The notes below the pieces were generated by a model, which worked only from the letters and a program-made list of their open reading frames with translations, ran no database searches and was not told the DNA's origin. Positions 7,324-15,423 of a DNA stretch of 64,000 nt are shown here, piece after piece. Origin of the DNA: Actinomycetota bacterium (GTDB lineage: Bacteria > Actinomycetota > Acidimicrobiia > Acidimicrobiales > Palsa-688). The translations under genes were made by a program, and so were the position numbers. The stretch lies in assembly GCA_021323695.1 (NCBI GenBank), contig JAJPKN010000068.1, positions 1 to 64,000 on the forward strand, read 5' to 3'. Within the stretch, counting starts at the first letter, position 1. The number at the start of each line of letters is the position of its first letter.

Positions 7324-8922
7324 GTGGGCCCAAGACTCGCCCGGATGGTGAGCCTGTTCGGCCTGTTCGGCGCGGCCATGGTGGGTGCCTTGCCGGCAAG
7401 CCCCAGTGCCGCTGCTGGGCCGGTGCTAGGGCTGGGCCTGGGGGCAGGTGGGCTGGCGGGTTATGAGCTGCAGTCAGCGCAGGTCTCTTTCGCCACGTCC
7501 GAGACCGGGTGGTTGGCCGTGACCGGCACACGCCCGGGCGGCAGCCCGGAGCTGTCCGCCTGGGTGCTCGGCACCAGGGACAGTGGCGCCAGCTGGCACC
7601 AGGAGTGGGCCGGGGAGGGGGCTGCTGTCCAGTTGGACGCGGTCAACGCCACCACTGCCGTGCTGGGCGTCCAAGGGAACTTCGGCTGCTCCGCCGGGAT
7701 GGCTCCGCCAAGTTGCAAGACGACCTTGGTGGCCACGTCGGACGGGGGCCGCTCCTGGGCGCCCCTGGGCGCAGCCAGCCGCGTCATTACCTCGTTCTCC
7801 CTGGCCAACGCCTCCACAGGGTTGGCTGCGGTGGTGCCCCGCCCCTGTCCTGACAACCTGGTCCCAAGGCCCACCTCATGCTTGGGTGTTGTGGCCCGGA
7901 CTGTTGACGGTGGCCACGAGTGGTCTAGCGTGCTCCGAGTACCAGGCCCGGTGACCACCGTAGGCGCAACTGGGCCGACGTGGTGGGCCGTCGAGGACTT
8001 GCCAGGGCGGCCCGGCTACCAGGGCAGCCTGGTGGTGTGGGCGAGCACTGACGGCGGCCTCAGGTGGTCCCGTCGTGGCCAGTTGCCTCACCTGCCGTTG
8101 CTCACTGCCCGCGCCGCTACGACGCTGGTGGCCAGGGGTGGCGAGGTTTGGCTGAGCCTGTTCGACATCGACAGCTGCGCAATGCACGGGTGCTCCTTGG
8201 TCGAGGCCTGGCACAGCGGTGACGGCGGGCGCCGGTGGTCTGAAGGCACGCCCCAAGCGGCGGTCCCGCCCGGCGTAGGGCAGTTCTGCGGGCCGAGCAG
8301 CTTGTCGTTGGGCCTTGGCGGCCACCTGAGGCCCTACCTGGCCTTGGACTACGGTGCCGGTTGCACCAATCCCGAGGTCCAGGTGTTCTCCTGGTCACAC
8401 GGGCAGTGGCGGTTCGCTAGCGCCATCAGCGGCCCGGTTGGCTTTGGCCCCATGACCTGGCCCACCGAAAGGGAAGGCTTTGCCAGTACCTACCAAGCCG
8501 TGGCGCGCACCGAGGACGCGGGCAGGCATTGGGCCCAAGTGTGGCCCCCTGAGGCCCCTACCGGCCCCCTCGTCCCCCTCAGCGCCGAGCTGCTCATGGG
8601 TGCCAAGGACCTTGTCGACCAGGGCGCGGTCCTGGCCAGCCATGACGCCGGCGCGAAGTGGCAGGTGCTTGCCACGCTGCCAGGGGACGTCCTCTACCTC
8701 GACTTCCCTGACAAGGCCAGTGGTCACGCCGCCGTTTGCAACGGCGTGACCGGTTCGGTCCACCTGGAGGTGTCTGAGGACGGAGGACGGGCTTGGCACC
8801 AGCGCTCCCGGTTGCCCGTCGAGGCTCTACCGTCCCCCGCAGTAGAGGACCTGAGCGGGCTGTGGTTCGACCGGGACGGCGACGGCTTGGCCCTCGTGAC
8901 AAGGGGGGGCCCCTCCATGTAG
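7324..8922 (+). CDS. Exported BNR/sialidase-like repeat protein, N-terminal part (frameshifted)
   Basis: 532 residues in this frame. A signal peptide (MVSLFGLFGAAMVGALPASPSAAA) precedes repeated Asp-box-like motifs, among them SDGGRSW, VDGGHEW, STDGGLRW, GDGGRRW, TEDAGRHW and SEDGGRAW. These suit a beta-propeller of the BNR/Ycf48 (HCF136-like) type outside the cell. GTG 7324 is the furthest start; ATG 7345 gives a cleaner signal peptide. The frame ends just after a run of seven G (8903-8909). The next frame continues the same repeats to 9424, so the intact protein would have about 700 residues. It is either a pseudogene, a slippage-switched gene or a sequencing error. Confidence 0.8.
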   Translation: MGPRLARMVSLFGLFGAAMVGALPASPSAAAGPVLGLGLGAGGLAGYELQSAQVSFATSETGWLAVTGTRPGGSPELSAWVLGTRDSGASWHQEWAGEGAAVQLDAVNATTAVLGVQGNFGCSAGMAPPSCKTTLVATSDGGRSWAPLGAASRVITSFSLANASTGLAAVVPRPCPDNLVPRPTSCLGVVARTVDGGHEWSSVLRVPGPVTTVGATGPTWWAVEDLPGRPGYQGSLVVWASTDGGLRWSRRGQLPHLPLLTARAATTLVARGGEVWLSLFDIDSCAMHGCSLVEAWHSGDGGRRWSEGTPQAAVPPGVGQFCGPSSLSLGLGGHLRPYLALDYGAGCTNPEVQVFSWSHGQWRFASAISGPVGFGPMTWPTEREGFASTYQAVARTEDAGRHWAQVWPPEAPTGPLVPLSAELLMGAKDLVDQGAVLASHDAGAKWQVLATLPGDVLYLDFPDKASGHAAVCNGVTGSVHLEVSEDGGRAWHQRSRLPVEALPSPAVEDLSGLWFDRDGDGLALVTRGGPSM

Positions 8923-9424
8923 CACGGGCGGGGTCGGGCCCGCCGTGCTCTGGGGCACCTCGGACGGGGGGCGCTCCTGGGCCAAGGTCGGCACAGTGCC
9001 CGTCGTCGTGTCATTGTCCACGGCCGCCTTTGCCCCGTCAGGCGTTCGCACCAGCGGGCGCCTCAACTGGGTGGGCTGGTCTGAAGGTGGGCTAGCCCAC
9101 CCTGAGCTGACCTCCAACTCGGGCCAGACCTGGCAGGCCGACCGGGGCGCCCCGTTGCTGGACAGCGTCCAGCTGGTGTCGCCGAAGACCATCGTGGGCT
9201 GGTCAACGACCACGAACGGTAGGGCGCTGCTGTGGTACAGCGCAGATGGAGGCCGCAGCTGGGCACGCCACGCACTGCCGGAGGACGGGTGGCTCTCGCC
9301 AGGCCCGGCCGAGCTGTCCTTTGCCAATGCCACCGATGGCTGGTGGGCCCTGTCGGGCAGTACCGGGGACATCTGGTACACGTCTGACGGCGGCCGGCAC
9401 TGGCGATTGGCCTTCAGCCGCTGA
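8903..9424 (+). pseudogene. C-terminal part of the BNR-repeat protein, in the shifted frame
   Basis: This frame is open from 8900 and encodes GVGPAVLWGTSDGGRSW, then SADGGRSW and TSDGGRHW, the same propeller repeats as the upstream part. A GTG at 8945 could start it alone, but there would be no signal peptide. Removing one G from the seven-G tract at 8903-8909 joins both parts into one reading frame ending at 9424. The downstream piece is therefore the displaced 3' end of the same gene rather than a separate gene. Confidence 0.75.
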
Positions 9425-9552
9425 AGCCCCGCGAGCGGCCCGGAGCGGCTGCCCTCCTTCTTGTCCCCCAGGTGGCCCACGGGCCACCCCTTTGAGGTCA
9501 GCTCGCCAAGCATTTGGGTGATGGGCGATGCCCTCGGGCCGCAGTTGTAGGT

Positions 9553-9768
9553 CACCGGGGACGCCGGCCGGCCGTCGGTCGGGTGGAAGTACGGCCTGAG
9601 CGGCTCGAACAGGCGGGGGTCGTCGAAGTAGGAGCCGAGCTCGGCGAGCCGAGCGGGCAGGCCTCGGGCTACCTCTGGCAGCCCCGACGCCCACAGGGAC
9701 TGCTGGGGGGCTATGGCCTGAACATGGTGGGGAAGATCCCTTCGGCGATAAGGAGTGCTCCCCGTCAT
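9553..9768 (-). mobile_element. Transposase N-terminal remnant (IS1182-like)
   Basis: About 70 residues on the minus strand contain QSLWASGLPEVARGLP, then LGSYFDDPRLFEPLRPYF and HPTDGRPASPV. This is the pattern seen at the N-terminus of IS1182-type transposases (LDDPxFFxPFRxxF, GRPSIP). Resemblance stops at about 9553, and no catalytic domain, inverted repeat or target duplication is visible. It is a decayed relic. The 434 bp between 9425 and 9858 contain nothing else I recognise. Confidence 0.55.
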
Positions 9769-9858
9769 CGCAGCATTTGGGCAGCTCTTGGTGGGTCCTC
9801 CCGGCCAAAGGTCCTGGTCAGAGACCTGGTATTTCGGGAGGTAGTAGCTAGGTCGCGG

Positions 9859-10278
9859 TCAAGAAGGCGTTGCCCATATAGACCCGTCACTTCTTGGGAG
9901 GACCACCGTAGGGATGCCCTCTTGGTGGCAAAGGTCCAAGAGGTGAGGACCGGACGTGGCCAGCGGCTCCCCGTTGGACCGAGCCGTTTGTGCTGCGATG
10001 CAGTCAGCCATGCTTACATCGCAACGCGCCCGATGGGACCGGCGAGCACGGAGCCGGCCCGCCTCGGCCCCAAGGGTGGAGCCAACGACGCTGCCCTCCA
10101 GGAGCCCGAGTTGTGCCAGGTCCAATGTTGCTTCTTCCTCGTCGGCGCCGACCACTCGCACGAGGTGGTCGACCACGATCACCTTGCGGGTTTTCCACCG
10201 AGCCCGGGCTTGCGCGGGTATGAAAACCTGGCCGTTGCCAGACACGGTCATCACATAGGTGGTCACTTTCCATTGCAT
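9859..10278 (-). pseudogene. Decayed AbrB-type antitoxin fused to C-terminal half of a PIN toxin
   Basis: 139 residues. Residues 5-45 (VTTYVMTVSGNGQVFIPAQA, then RARWKTRKVIVVDHLVRVVG) form a swapped-hairpin AbrB/MazE-like DNA-binding domain. Residues 75-135 (LRARRSHRARCDVSMADCIA, EPLATSGPHLLDLCHQEGIP, VVLP) match the C-terminal half of a PIN nuclease. The N-terminal PIN strand with its first catalytic Asp is missing. The simplest reading is an internal deletion that joined an adjacent antitoxin and toxin gene. It lies next to the transposase remnant in a decaying region. Confidence 0.6.
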
Positions 10279-10348
10279 ATATTGGCTGAGCCGTTGTATG
10301 CGCTTGCCCCGTGGGGGCCTAGCTGGGCAGGAGCGCGGGTTACGGGAC

Positions 10349-10354
10349 TAGGCT
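10349..10354 (+). promoter_or_regulatory. TAGGCT -10-like element before the HAD-tlyA operon
   Basis: TAGGCT here is identical to the hexamers before scpA (20657) and ruvC (59036). It would give a transcript starting near 10361 that includes the arginine-rich small ORF at 10386 and then the HAD gene. The -35 region is not distinct. Confidence 0.4.
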
Positions 10355-10385
10355 GAGAGCCCGGGGCAATGAGGCACCTACGGCG

Positions 10386-10529
10386 ATGAGGAGGCGGGCC
10401 AGGCAGGCACGGCAGGCCGGGCGGCGCGCCGTGGCCCGGCTGCAAGCGACGCTGGGGGCGCGGTCAGTGTCGCGCCGAGGCGCCGGCTACCGGGCAGGGG
10501 CCCAGTGGCACGGAGGCGTGCCGTTTTGA
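10386..10529 (+). CDS. Possible 47-residue arginine-rich small protein
   Basis: An ATG-started frame, MRRRARQARQAGRRAVARLQ onward, with about one quarter arginine, ends at TGA 10527-10529 inside the first codons of the HAD gene. It begins about 30 nt after the TAGGCT element and overlaps the next gene, as expected for coupled translation. I do not recognise the family. High Arg is also what GC-rich noncoding frames give, so confidence is low. Confidence 0.25.
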   Translation: MRRRARQARQAGRRAVARLQATLGARSVSRRGAGYRAGAQWHGGVPF

Positions 10530-11299
10530 CCTGGGCTCTCGACCTGGACGGGGTGGTTTGGCTGGCTGGCCAAGCGGTACCTGGTGCACCGGGAGCGGTG
10601 GCGGCCCTGCGGGCTGCCGGTCACCGGGTGGTCTTTCTCACCAACAACTCCGGGCCACTGCTTGGCGACCACCTGGAGGCGCTGGGCCGCATCGGGGTCG
10701 ACGCCCAAGCCGATGACCTGCTGACGTCGGCTCAGGCTGCTGCCTCCATGCTGGAGCCAGGCGAGCGGGCCATGGTGGTGGGTGATGCAGGGATCCGGGA
10801 AGCGCTCGCCGAGCGGGGGGTGGAAGTGGTCCCTCCCGGAGGCCACCCCCAAGCGGTGGTGGTGGGCCGCAGCGTCGTGCTCGACTACTGGGAGCTGAGC
10901 GCAGCGGCGTCAGCCGTGCGCCGGGGTGCGCGCTTCATCGCCACCAACACTGACAGCACGTTCCCCACCAGCGATGGCCGTAGCCCCGACGGCCTGCTGC
11001 CGGGCGCCGGCGCCCTGGTTGCGTTCGTGGCTACCGCGGCGGGACGGGAGCCCGAGGTGGCCGGCAAGCCCAACCGGCCGATGGCCCGGTTGGCCCTGGC
11101 CCGTTACGGGGAGCTGGAGGTGGTGGCCGGCGACCGTCCCGGCACCGACGGGCTGTTTGCCAAGGAGGTGGGTGCCCGCTTTGGACTCGTCCTGAGCGGC
11201 GTCACCCGCCGCCAGGACCTGCCCGTGGAGCCTGCCCCTGACCTGGTGGGCGACGACTTGGCGCACCTGGTCGCTACCTACCTAGGACGACCTGTCTGA
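10505..11299 (+). CDS. HAD superfamily hydrolase, class IIA (NagD-like phosphatase)
   Basis: 264 residues. Motif I is WALDLDGVVWLAG, motif II VVFLTNNSG, with the class IIA cap between, then KPNRPMARLALARYG and VAGDRPGTDGLFAKEVGARFGLVLSGVT, containing motif III Lys and motif IV Asp. It would hydrolyse phosphate esters in the cytosol; the substrate is unknown. The position upstream of tlyA and nadK matches Rv1692 of M. tuberculosis, reported as a glycerol phosphate phosphatase, but that role is only inferred here. The start is GTG 10505; TTG 10526 is an alternative. The stop lies within a 28-bp tandem repeat. Confidence 0.85.
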   Translation: MARRRAVLTWALDLDGVVWLAGQAVPGAPGAVAALRAAGHRVVFLTNNSGPLLGDHLEALGRIGVDAQADDLLTSAQAAASMLEPGERAMVVGDAGIREALAERGVEVVPPGGHPQAVVVGRSVVLDYWELSAAASAVRRGARFIATNTDSTFPTSDGRSPDGLLPGAGALVAFVATAAGREPEVAGKPNRPMARLALARYGELEVVAGDRPGTDGLFAKEVGARFGLVLSGVTRRQDLPVEPAPDLVGDDLAHLVATYLGRPV

Positions 11300-11371
11300 A
11301 ACGAGCAACCTGCGACGACCTGTCTGGAAGGAGCAACCTGCAACGAGCTGTCTGGGACGAGCCACCCCCTG
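11288..11371. repeat. 28-bp tandem repeat, three copies, across the HAD stop codon
   Basis: Units begin at 11288, 11316 and 11344. The consensus opens CGACCTGTCTGGAACGAGCA and each copy differs by 2 to 6 bases. The first copy contains the TGA stop of the HAD gene, so unit loss or gain would change little in the protein. It resembles other gene-end repeats in the window in style but not in sequence. Confidence 0.85.
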
Positions 11372-11468
11372 AGGCGGCCCACCTGGGGCACGGTTCCTGA
11401 GCAGGCCTGCCATGGCCGGCACGTCCGCAACGGCAAGCTCGGGACAGGCGAGGCGTACACTCGTGGTT

Positions 11469-12062
11469 GTGGGACCAGCAGACGAACTGAGGCGCTGCGC
11501 TCGGGCAGGAGCGGTGCTCGCCGGCGCGCTAGCCAACCGGGCGCGCGGCGCCGCCGAGGAGCTGCTCAGCGGTTCGCGCCCGGCCGGGTGGGGAGGCCTG
11601 GGCCGGGCCGAGGACCTGGCCGACGAGGGCAGGCAGGCGGCCGCGGAGGTGCTTGGGACGCTGCGGCGAGAGCTGTCCGGCCTCTTGGGCCACATGGAGC
11701 ACCTGGAGCAGTCCCTGCGCGGCCCTCGGGCGGCTGACGTAGGGCCGCCCCCCGAGGAGGGCCGGGGCCCTGCCGGTAGTGACGGGTCCAACGCCCCCCG
11801 GGCCAGCTCTCGGGCTGGCACCACCCCGCCCCGTACCACCCCGCCCCGTACCACCCCGGCCGGCAGCACCGGGGCCCGCACCCCCCGGGCCAGCTCTCGG
11901 GCTGGCACCACCCCGGTCGGGACAACCCGGGCCCGCACCACTCGGGCGAGTGCTACCGGGGCCACCGCCAACCAGGCCAGGACCAACCGGGCCAGGACCA
12001 ACCGGGCCAGCACCTCCCGGTCCCGCCCGCGCCCGGGGGCAGGCGGCCCGCGGGGGAGCTGA
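11469..12062 (+). CDS. Uncharacterised protein with Thr/Arg/Ala-rich repetitive tail
   Basis: About 197 residues. The first half (GPADELRRCARAGAVLAGAL, EELLSGSRP, AEDLADEGRQAAAEVLGTLR, GHMEHLEQSL) is helical and resembles the small phasin-like proteins often encoded between the HAD gene and tlyA in actinobacteria (Rv1693 position). The second half is low-complexity (TTPPRTTPPRTT, ARTNRARTNRAS) and built on DNA repeats. TACACT (11456-11461) lies 7 nt before GTG 11469, which I prefer as a leaderless start; the frame is open from ATG 11412. It overlaps the reading frame used for tlyA. Function unknown. Confidence 0.6.
   Translation: MGPADELRRCARAGAVLAGALANRARGAAEELLSGSRPAGWGGLGRAEDLADEGRQAAAEVLGTLRRELSGLLGHMEHLEQSLRGPRAADVGPPPEEGRGPAGSDGSNAPRASSRAGTTPPRTTPPRTTPAGSTGARTPRASSRAGTTPVGTTRARTTRASATGATANQARTNRARTNRASTSRSRPRPGAGGPRGS
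11794..12030. repeat. Low-complexity repeat region between the small gene and tlyA
   Basis: A 35-bp segment starting CCCCCCGGGCCAGCTCTCGG occurs at 11794-11828 and again at 11881-11915, 87 bp apart (a multiple of three). Shorter direct repeats fill the gap (CCCGTACCACCCCG twice) and follow it (AACCGGGCCAGGACC near 11985-12015). All frames are open here, which obscures the true start of tlyA. Confidence 0.75.
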
Positions 12063-12813
12063 GCTGGCTGCTGGGCGCCGGCGCCTGGACGTCGAACTGG
12101 TGCGGCGCGGGCTGGCAGCGAGCCGAGCCGAGGGGGCCTCGCTCATCGCTGGCGGCCGGGTGCTCGTCAGCGGGTCGGTGGCGCAAAAGCCGGCCCACCA
12201 GGTGAGCGCCTCGGAGCCCATCGTCCTGGCCGGCCCGCCGGCCAGGTTCGTGAGCCGGGGTGGGGAAAAGCTGGACGCGGCGCTGGGCCACTTCGGCGTG
12301 CTCGTGGCGGGGCGCGAGGTGCTCGATGCCGGCGCCTCCACCGGGGGCTTCACTGACTGCCTGCTCCAGCGGGGGGCCAAGCTGGTAGTGGCGGTGGACG
12401 TAGGGCACGGTCAGCTCCACCCCCGCCTGCGAGCCGACCCTCGGGTGGAGGTCATGGAACGGGTCAACGTGCGCCACCTGGGCCCAGCCGCACTGGGTGG
12501 GCGCCGCTTCGAGCTCGTGACTGCGGACCTGTCGTTCATTTCCCTGAAGACGGTGGCACCTGCGCTAAGTTCTGTTGCCAAGCCCGGCGCGGACCTGGTG
12601 GTCCTGGTCAAGCCCCAGTTCGAAGCGGGCCGGGCGGAGGTCTCGAGAGGAAGAGGCATAGTGCGTGACCCCGAGGTGTGGCAACGAGCTCTCGGGGATG
12701 TGGCCTCGGCCTTTAGTGCCCTGGGAGCCGTCCCTACCGGCCAGGTGCCCTCCCCCCTGGCAGGCGCCGATGGCAACCGCGAGTTCTTCTTGCACCTGCG
12801 GATGGCCGGGTAG
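11950..12813 (+). CDS. tlyA: TlyA family 2'-O-ribose rRNA methyltransferase / hemolysin
   Basis: TlyA resemblance begins at about 12079 with RLDVELVRRGLAASRAEGAS (S4 RNA-binding domain). It continues with RFVSRGGEKLDAAL, the SAM site VLDAGASTGGFTDCLLQ, and the Rossmann methyltransferase core to LVVLVKPQFEAGR and the C-terminus. In mycobacteria TlyA methylates 16S and 23S rRNA and its loss gives capreomycin resistance. The start is uncertain: GTG 11950 is the last standard start before the S4 domain, ATG 11779 is farther up, and GTG 12100 would cut into S4. The region before 12079 is proline-rich repeat. The stop abuts nadK with no gap. Confidence 0.85.
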   Translation: MLPGPPPTRPGPTGPGPTGPAPPGPARARGQAARGGAELAAGRRRLDVELVRRGLAASRAEGASLIAGGRVLVSGSVAQKPAHQVSASEPIVLAGPPARFVSRGGEKLDAALGHFGVLVAGREVLDAGASTGGFTDCLLQRGAKLVVAVDVGHGQLHPRLRADPRVEVMERVNVRHLGPAALGGRRFELVTADLSFISLKTVAPALSSVAKPGADLVVLVKPQFEAGRAEVSRGRGIVRDPEVWQRALGDVASAFSALGAVPTGQVPSPLAGADGNREFFLHLRMAG

Positions 12814-13653
12814 ATGGCCGTCATCGGTTTCGTGCCCAACTCGGGCCGCCCGCGAGCGGTTGAGCTGGCCAAGGCAGCCGCGCTCTGGGTGGAGCACGAG
12901 GGCCACGAAGCCGTGGTGCTGAGCGACCCCAAGTCGGCGGCCGCCTCCTCGGAAGGCTACGGCCAGCTCGACCTCCTCGTCAGCATCGGCGGGGACGGGA
13001 CGATGCTGCGCTCCGTGGGCATGGTGCTCAGCTCGGCGGTACCCGTCCTGGGGGTCAACTTCGGCCGCTTCGGGTTCTTGACCGCGGTGGAGCCCTCGGG
13101 CTTGGAGGAGGCGCTGGCCCGGTTCTTCAGGGGCGACTACCAGCTCGAGCGCCGTATGACCCTCGACGGCCGGGTGGAGGCCAAGGGCAGCCCCGAGCCC
13201 CGGCTGGTGGTCAGCGCCCTGAACGACATAGTGCTCACCCGGCCGGGGGGTGCCCACACCATCGACTTGAGCGTCGTCCTGCAGGGGACGAAGTTCTTGA
13301 GCTACACGGCCGACTCCATGATCGTTGCCACCCCGACGGGCTCCACCGGGTACAACCTGTCGGCTCGGGGCCCGATCGTCTCCCCGACCTTGCGTTGCCA
13401 GGTGCTCACCCCGGTCTCCCCCCACATGTTCTTCGACCGCAGCCTGGTGGTGCCGGGCTCGGAAGAAGTCGGCCTCGAGCTCCAGGGCAGGAGCACGGCT
13501 GAGCTGGTGGTGGACGGCGCGGCGGCCGGGCAGCTCCACCACGGCGAGCGGTTGACCTGCCGCGCCGGGGCGTCCGATGCCCTCTTCGTCAGTTTCGGTG
13601 GCCGGGGCTTCGAGCAGGCGCTCAAGTCCAAGTTCCACTTGCCGGACCGCTAG
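12814..13653 (+). CDS. nadK: NAD kinase
   Basis: 279 residues. The diagnostic GGDGT motif is at about 59-63 (VSIGGDGTMLRSV), followed by GVNFGRFGFL, the NDIVLTRP segment, and the substrate loop TPTGSTGYNLSARGPIVSP. It makes NADP from NAD using ATP or polyphosphate in the cytosol. The ATG directly follows the tlyA TAG. The middle residue of the PTGSTAY motif is Gly instead of Ala, a conservative change. The next gene, recN, starts 4 nt after the stop, so tlyA-nadK-recN form one operon as in mycobacteria. Confidence 0.95.
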   Translation: MAVIGFVPNSGRPRAVELAKAAALWVEHEGHEAVVLSDPKSAAASSEGYGQLDLLVSIGGDGTMLRSVGMVLSSAVPVLGVNFGRFGFLTAVEPSGLEEALARFFRGDYQLERRMTLDGRVEAKGSPEPRLVVSALNDIVLTRPGGAHTIDLSVVLQGTKFLSYTADSMIVATPTGSTGYNLSARGPIVSPTLRCQVLTPVSPHMFFDRSLVVPGSEEVGLELQGRSTAELVVDGAAAGQLHHGERLTCRAGASDALFVSFGGRGFEQALKSKFHLPDR

Positions 13654-13657
13654 GGCC

Positions 13658-15391
13658 GTGCTGAGCGAGCTGAGGGTGCGCGAGCTGGGCGTGATCGAGG
13701 ACCTCGCGCTCGTCCTGGGGCCGGGGATGACTGCGGTCACCGGGGAGACGGGCGCGGGCAAGACCCTGGTGGTGGAGGCGATCGAGCTGCTGGTCGGCGG
13801 CCGGGCCGAGGGCCTGCGGGTGCGCCAGGGAGCGGCCGAGGCCCTGGTGGAGGGACGCTTTGTCGGAGGTGGGCCGGGCGAAGTGGTCCTGAGCCGGGTG
13901 GTGCCGGTGGACGGGCGGTCACGTGCTTATGTCAACGGGCAGATGGCCACCGCGAGCGCGCTGGCCGAACTGGGGAGCGGCCTGGTCGACCTCCACGGCC
14001 AGCATTCTCACCAGTCCCTCCTGTCGGCGCCGGCCCAGCGGGACGCCCTCGACACCTTTGGCGGCACCGACCCTCGGCGCCGGGCTGCGGCTCAGGCCCG
14101 GGCCCGGCAGCTGGAGGAGGCACTGGCCGCGGCCGGGGGCGGCGTGGCGGGGGGAGGCGGCACGGCCGGGGGCGGTGCGGGTGGCGCCGGCGGCCGGGAG
14201 AGGGAGGCCGAGCTGCTGGCCCACCAACTGGCCGAGCTCGAGGCGGCCAACCTGGCCGGTGCCGGGGAGGACGAGGTACTGGCGGCAGAGGAGGAGCGGC
14301 TTTCCCGAGCCGCCTCCCACCGGGAGGCGGCTTATCGCGCCTACGAGGCGCTCGCGGGCGAGGAACAGGTGCTCGACCGCTTGGGCGCAGTGGTCAAGGC
14401 ACTGGCCAACCATCCCCCATTGGAGGCGCTCCAAGCCCGGCTGCGGGCCCTGGAGGCCGAGCTGGCCGACGCGGCCAGTGAGGTACGGGAGGCGGCCGAG
14501 TCGCTCCTGGACGACCCGGCCCGGCTGGCTGAGGTCACCTCCCGCCGGGCACTGCTCCACCAGCTGCGGCGCAAGTACGCGGGGCCGGGAGGCAGCTTGG
14601 CCGATGTGATCGCCTACCAGGACCAGGCACGCCAGCGCCTGGCCGAGCTGGAGGGCTGGGCGGCCCGGGCCGCCGAGCTGGAGCGGGCGCTGGCCGAGGC
14701 TCGTGCCGACCTGCGCCAGGCCGCGACCGAGCTCGGCCATGCCCGCCGGGCGGCCGCTGCGTCGCTCGGCCCGGCAGTTGAAGCAGTGCTCCAGGCCCTG
14801 GCCATGCCCCGGGCACGCTTCGAGGTGCGGGTAGGGGGGGCCGACGGCGGCCCGGTCGGCCCGGCGGAGATGGCCGCCCTGGCCGGCGACGAGGTGGCGT
14901 TCTTCCTGGCCGCCAACCCGGGCGAGGTCCCGCTGCCGCTGTCCAAGGTGGCTTCGGGAGGTGAACTGGCCCGAGCCATGCTCGCCCTTCGGCTCGTGCT
15001 CTCCGGGCTGTCGGGGGCCGTCCTGAGCGGCGAGGCAGGGCCCTGCGTGCCGTCAGTCGGCTCCGAGGAGCCCCGGACGCTCGTGTTCGACGAGGTGGAC
15101 GCCGGCATCGGTGGGGAGGCGGCCCTGGCCGTGGGCCGGGCGCTGGCTGCCCTGGGCCAGCGCCACCAGGTCATCGTGGTCACCCACCTGGCGCAGGTCG
15201 CGGCCTTCGCCGACGCCCAGGTGGCGGTGTCCAAGGTGGAAAGGGCAGGCCGCAGTGTGGCGGTGGCCCGCCCGCTCGACGGCCAGGAGCGGGTGGTCGA
15301 GCTGTCGCGGATGCTCTCAGGCCAGCCCGGGAGCCTCACGGCTCGCCGGCACGCCGAAGAGCTGTTGGCCACTGCCCGCCGGGCACACTGA
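13658..15391 (+). CDS. recN: DNA repair protein RecN
   Basis: 577 residues. An SMC-like ATPase with Walker A in TAVTGETGAGKTLVVEAIEL near the N-terminus, the loop VDLHGQHSHQSLL, a central coiled coil interrupted by a Gly-rich patch (about 170-185), signature SKVASGGELARAMLAL, Walker B TLVFDEVDAGIGGEAA and the switch region VTHLAQVAAFAD. RecN gathers broken DNA ends for recombination repair. GTG 13658 is 4 nt after nadK and starts exactly at the conserved MLSELRVRELGVIEDL. A longer frame back to 13577 overlaps nadK and is rejected. Confidence 0.95.
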   Translation: MLSELRVRELGVIEDLALVLGPGMTAVTGETGAGKTLVVEAIELLVGGRAEGLRVRQGAAEALVEGRFVGGGPGEVVLSRVVPVDGRSRAYVNGQMATASALAELGSGLVDLHGQHSHQSLLSAPAQRDALDTFGGTDPRRRAAAQARARQLEEALAAAGGGVAGGGGTAGGGAGGAGGREREAELLAHQLAELEAANLAGAGEDEVLAAEEERLSRAASHREAAYRAYEALAGEEQVLDRLGAVVKALANHPPLEALQARLRALEAELADAASEVREAAESLLDDPARLAEVTSRRALLHQLRRKYAGPGGSLADVIAYQDQARQRLAELEGWAARAAELERALAEARADLRQAATELGHARRAAAASLGPAVEAVLQALAMPRARFEVRVGGADGGPVGPAEMAALAGDEVAFFLAANPGEVPLPLSKVASGGELARAMLALRLVLSGLSGAVLSGEAGPCVPSVGSEEPRTLVFDEVDAGIGGEAALAVGRALAALGQRHQVIVVTHLAQVAAFADAQVAVSKVERAGRSVAVARPLDGQERVVELSRMLSGQPGSLTARRHAEELLATARRAH

Positions 15392-15423
15392 GACGGTCCA
15401 CCACTGGGCGAGGCCCGGTGCGC

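Noticed and set aside
8827-9552. Minus-strand continuation of the transposase-like frame
   Set aside because: Transposase resemblance ends near 9553; the rest mirrors the BNR-repeat gene on the other strand.
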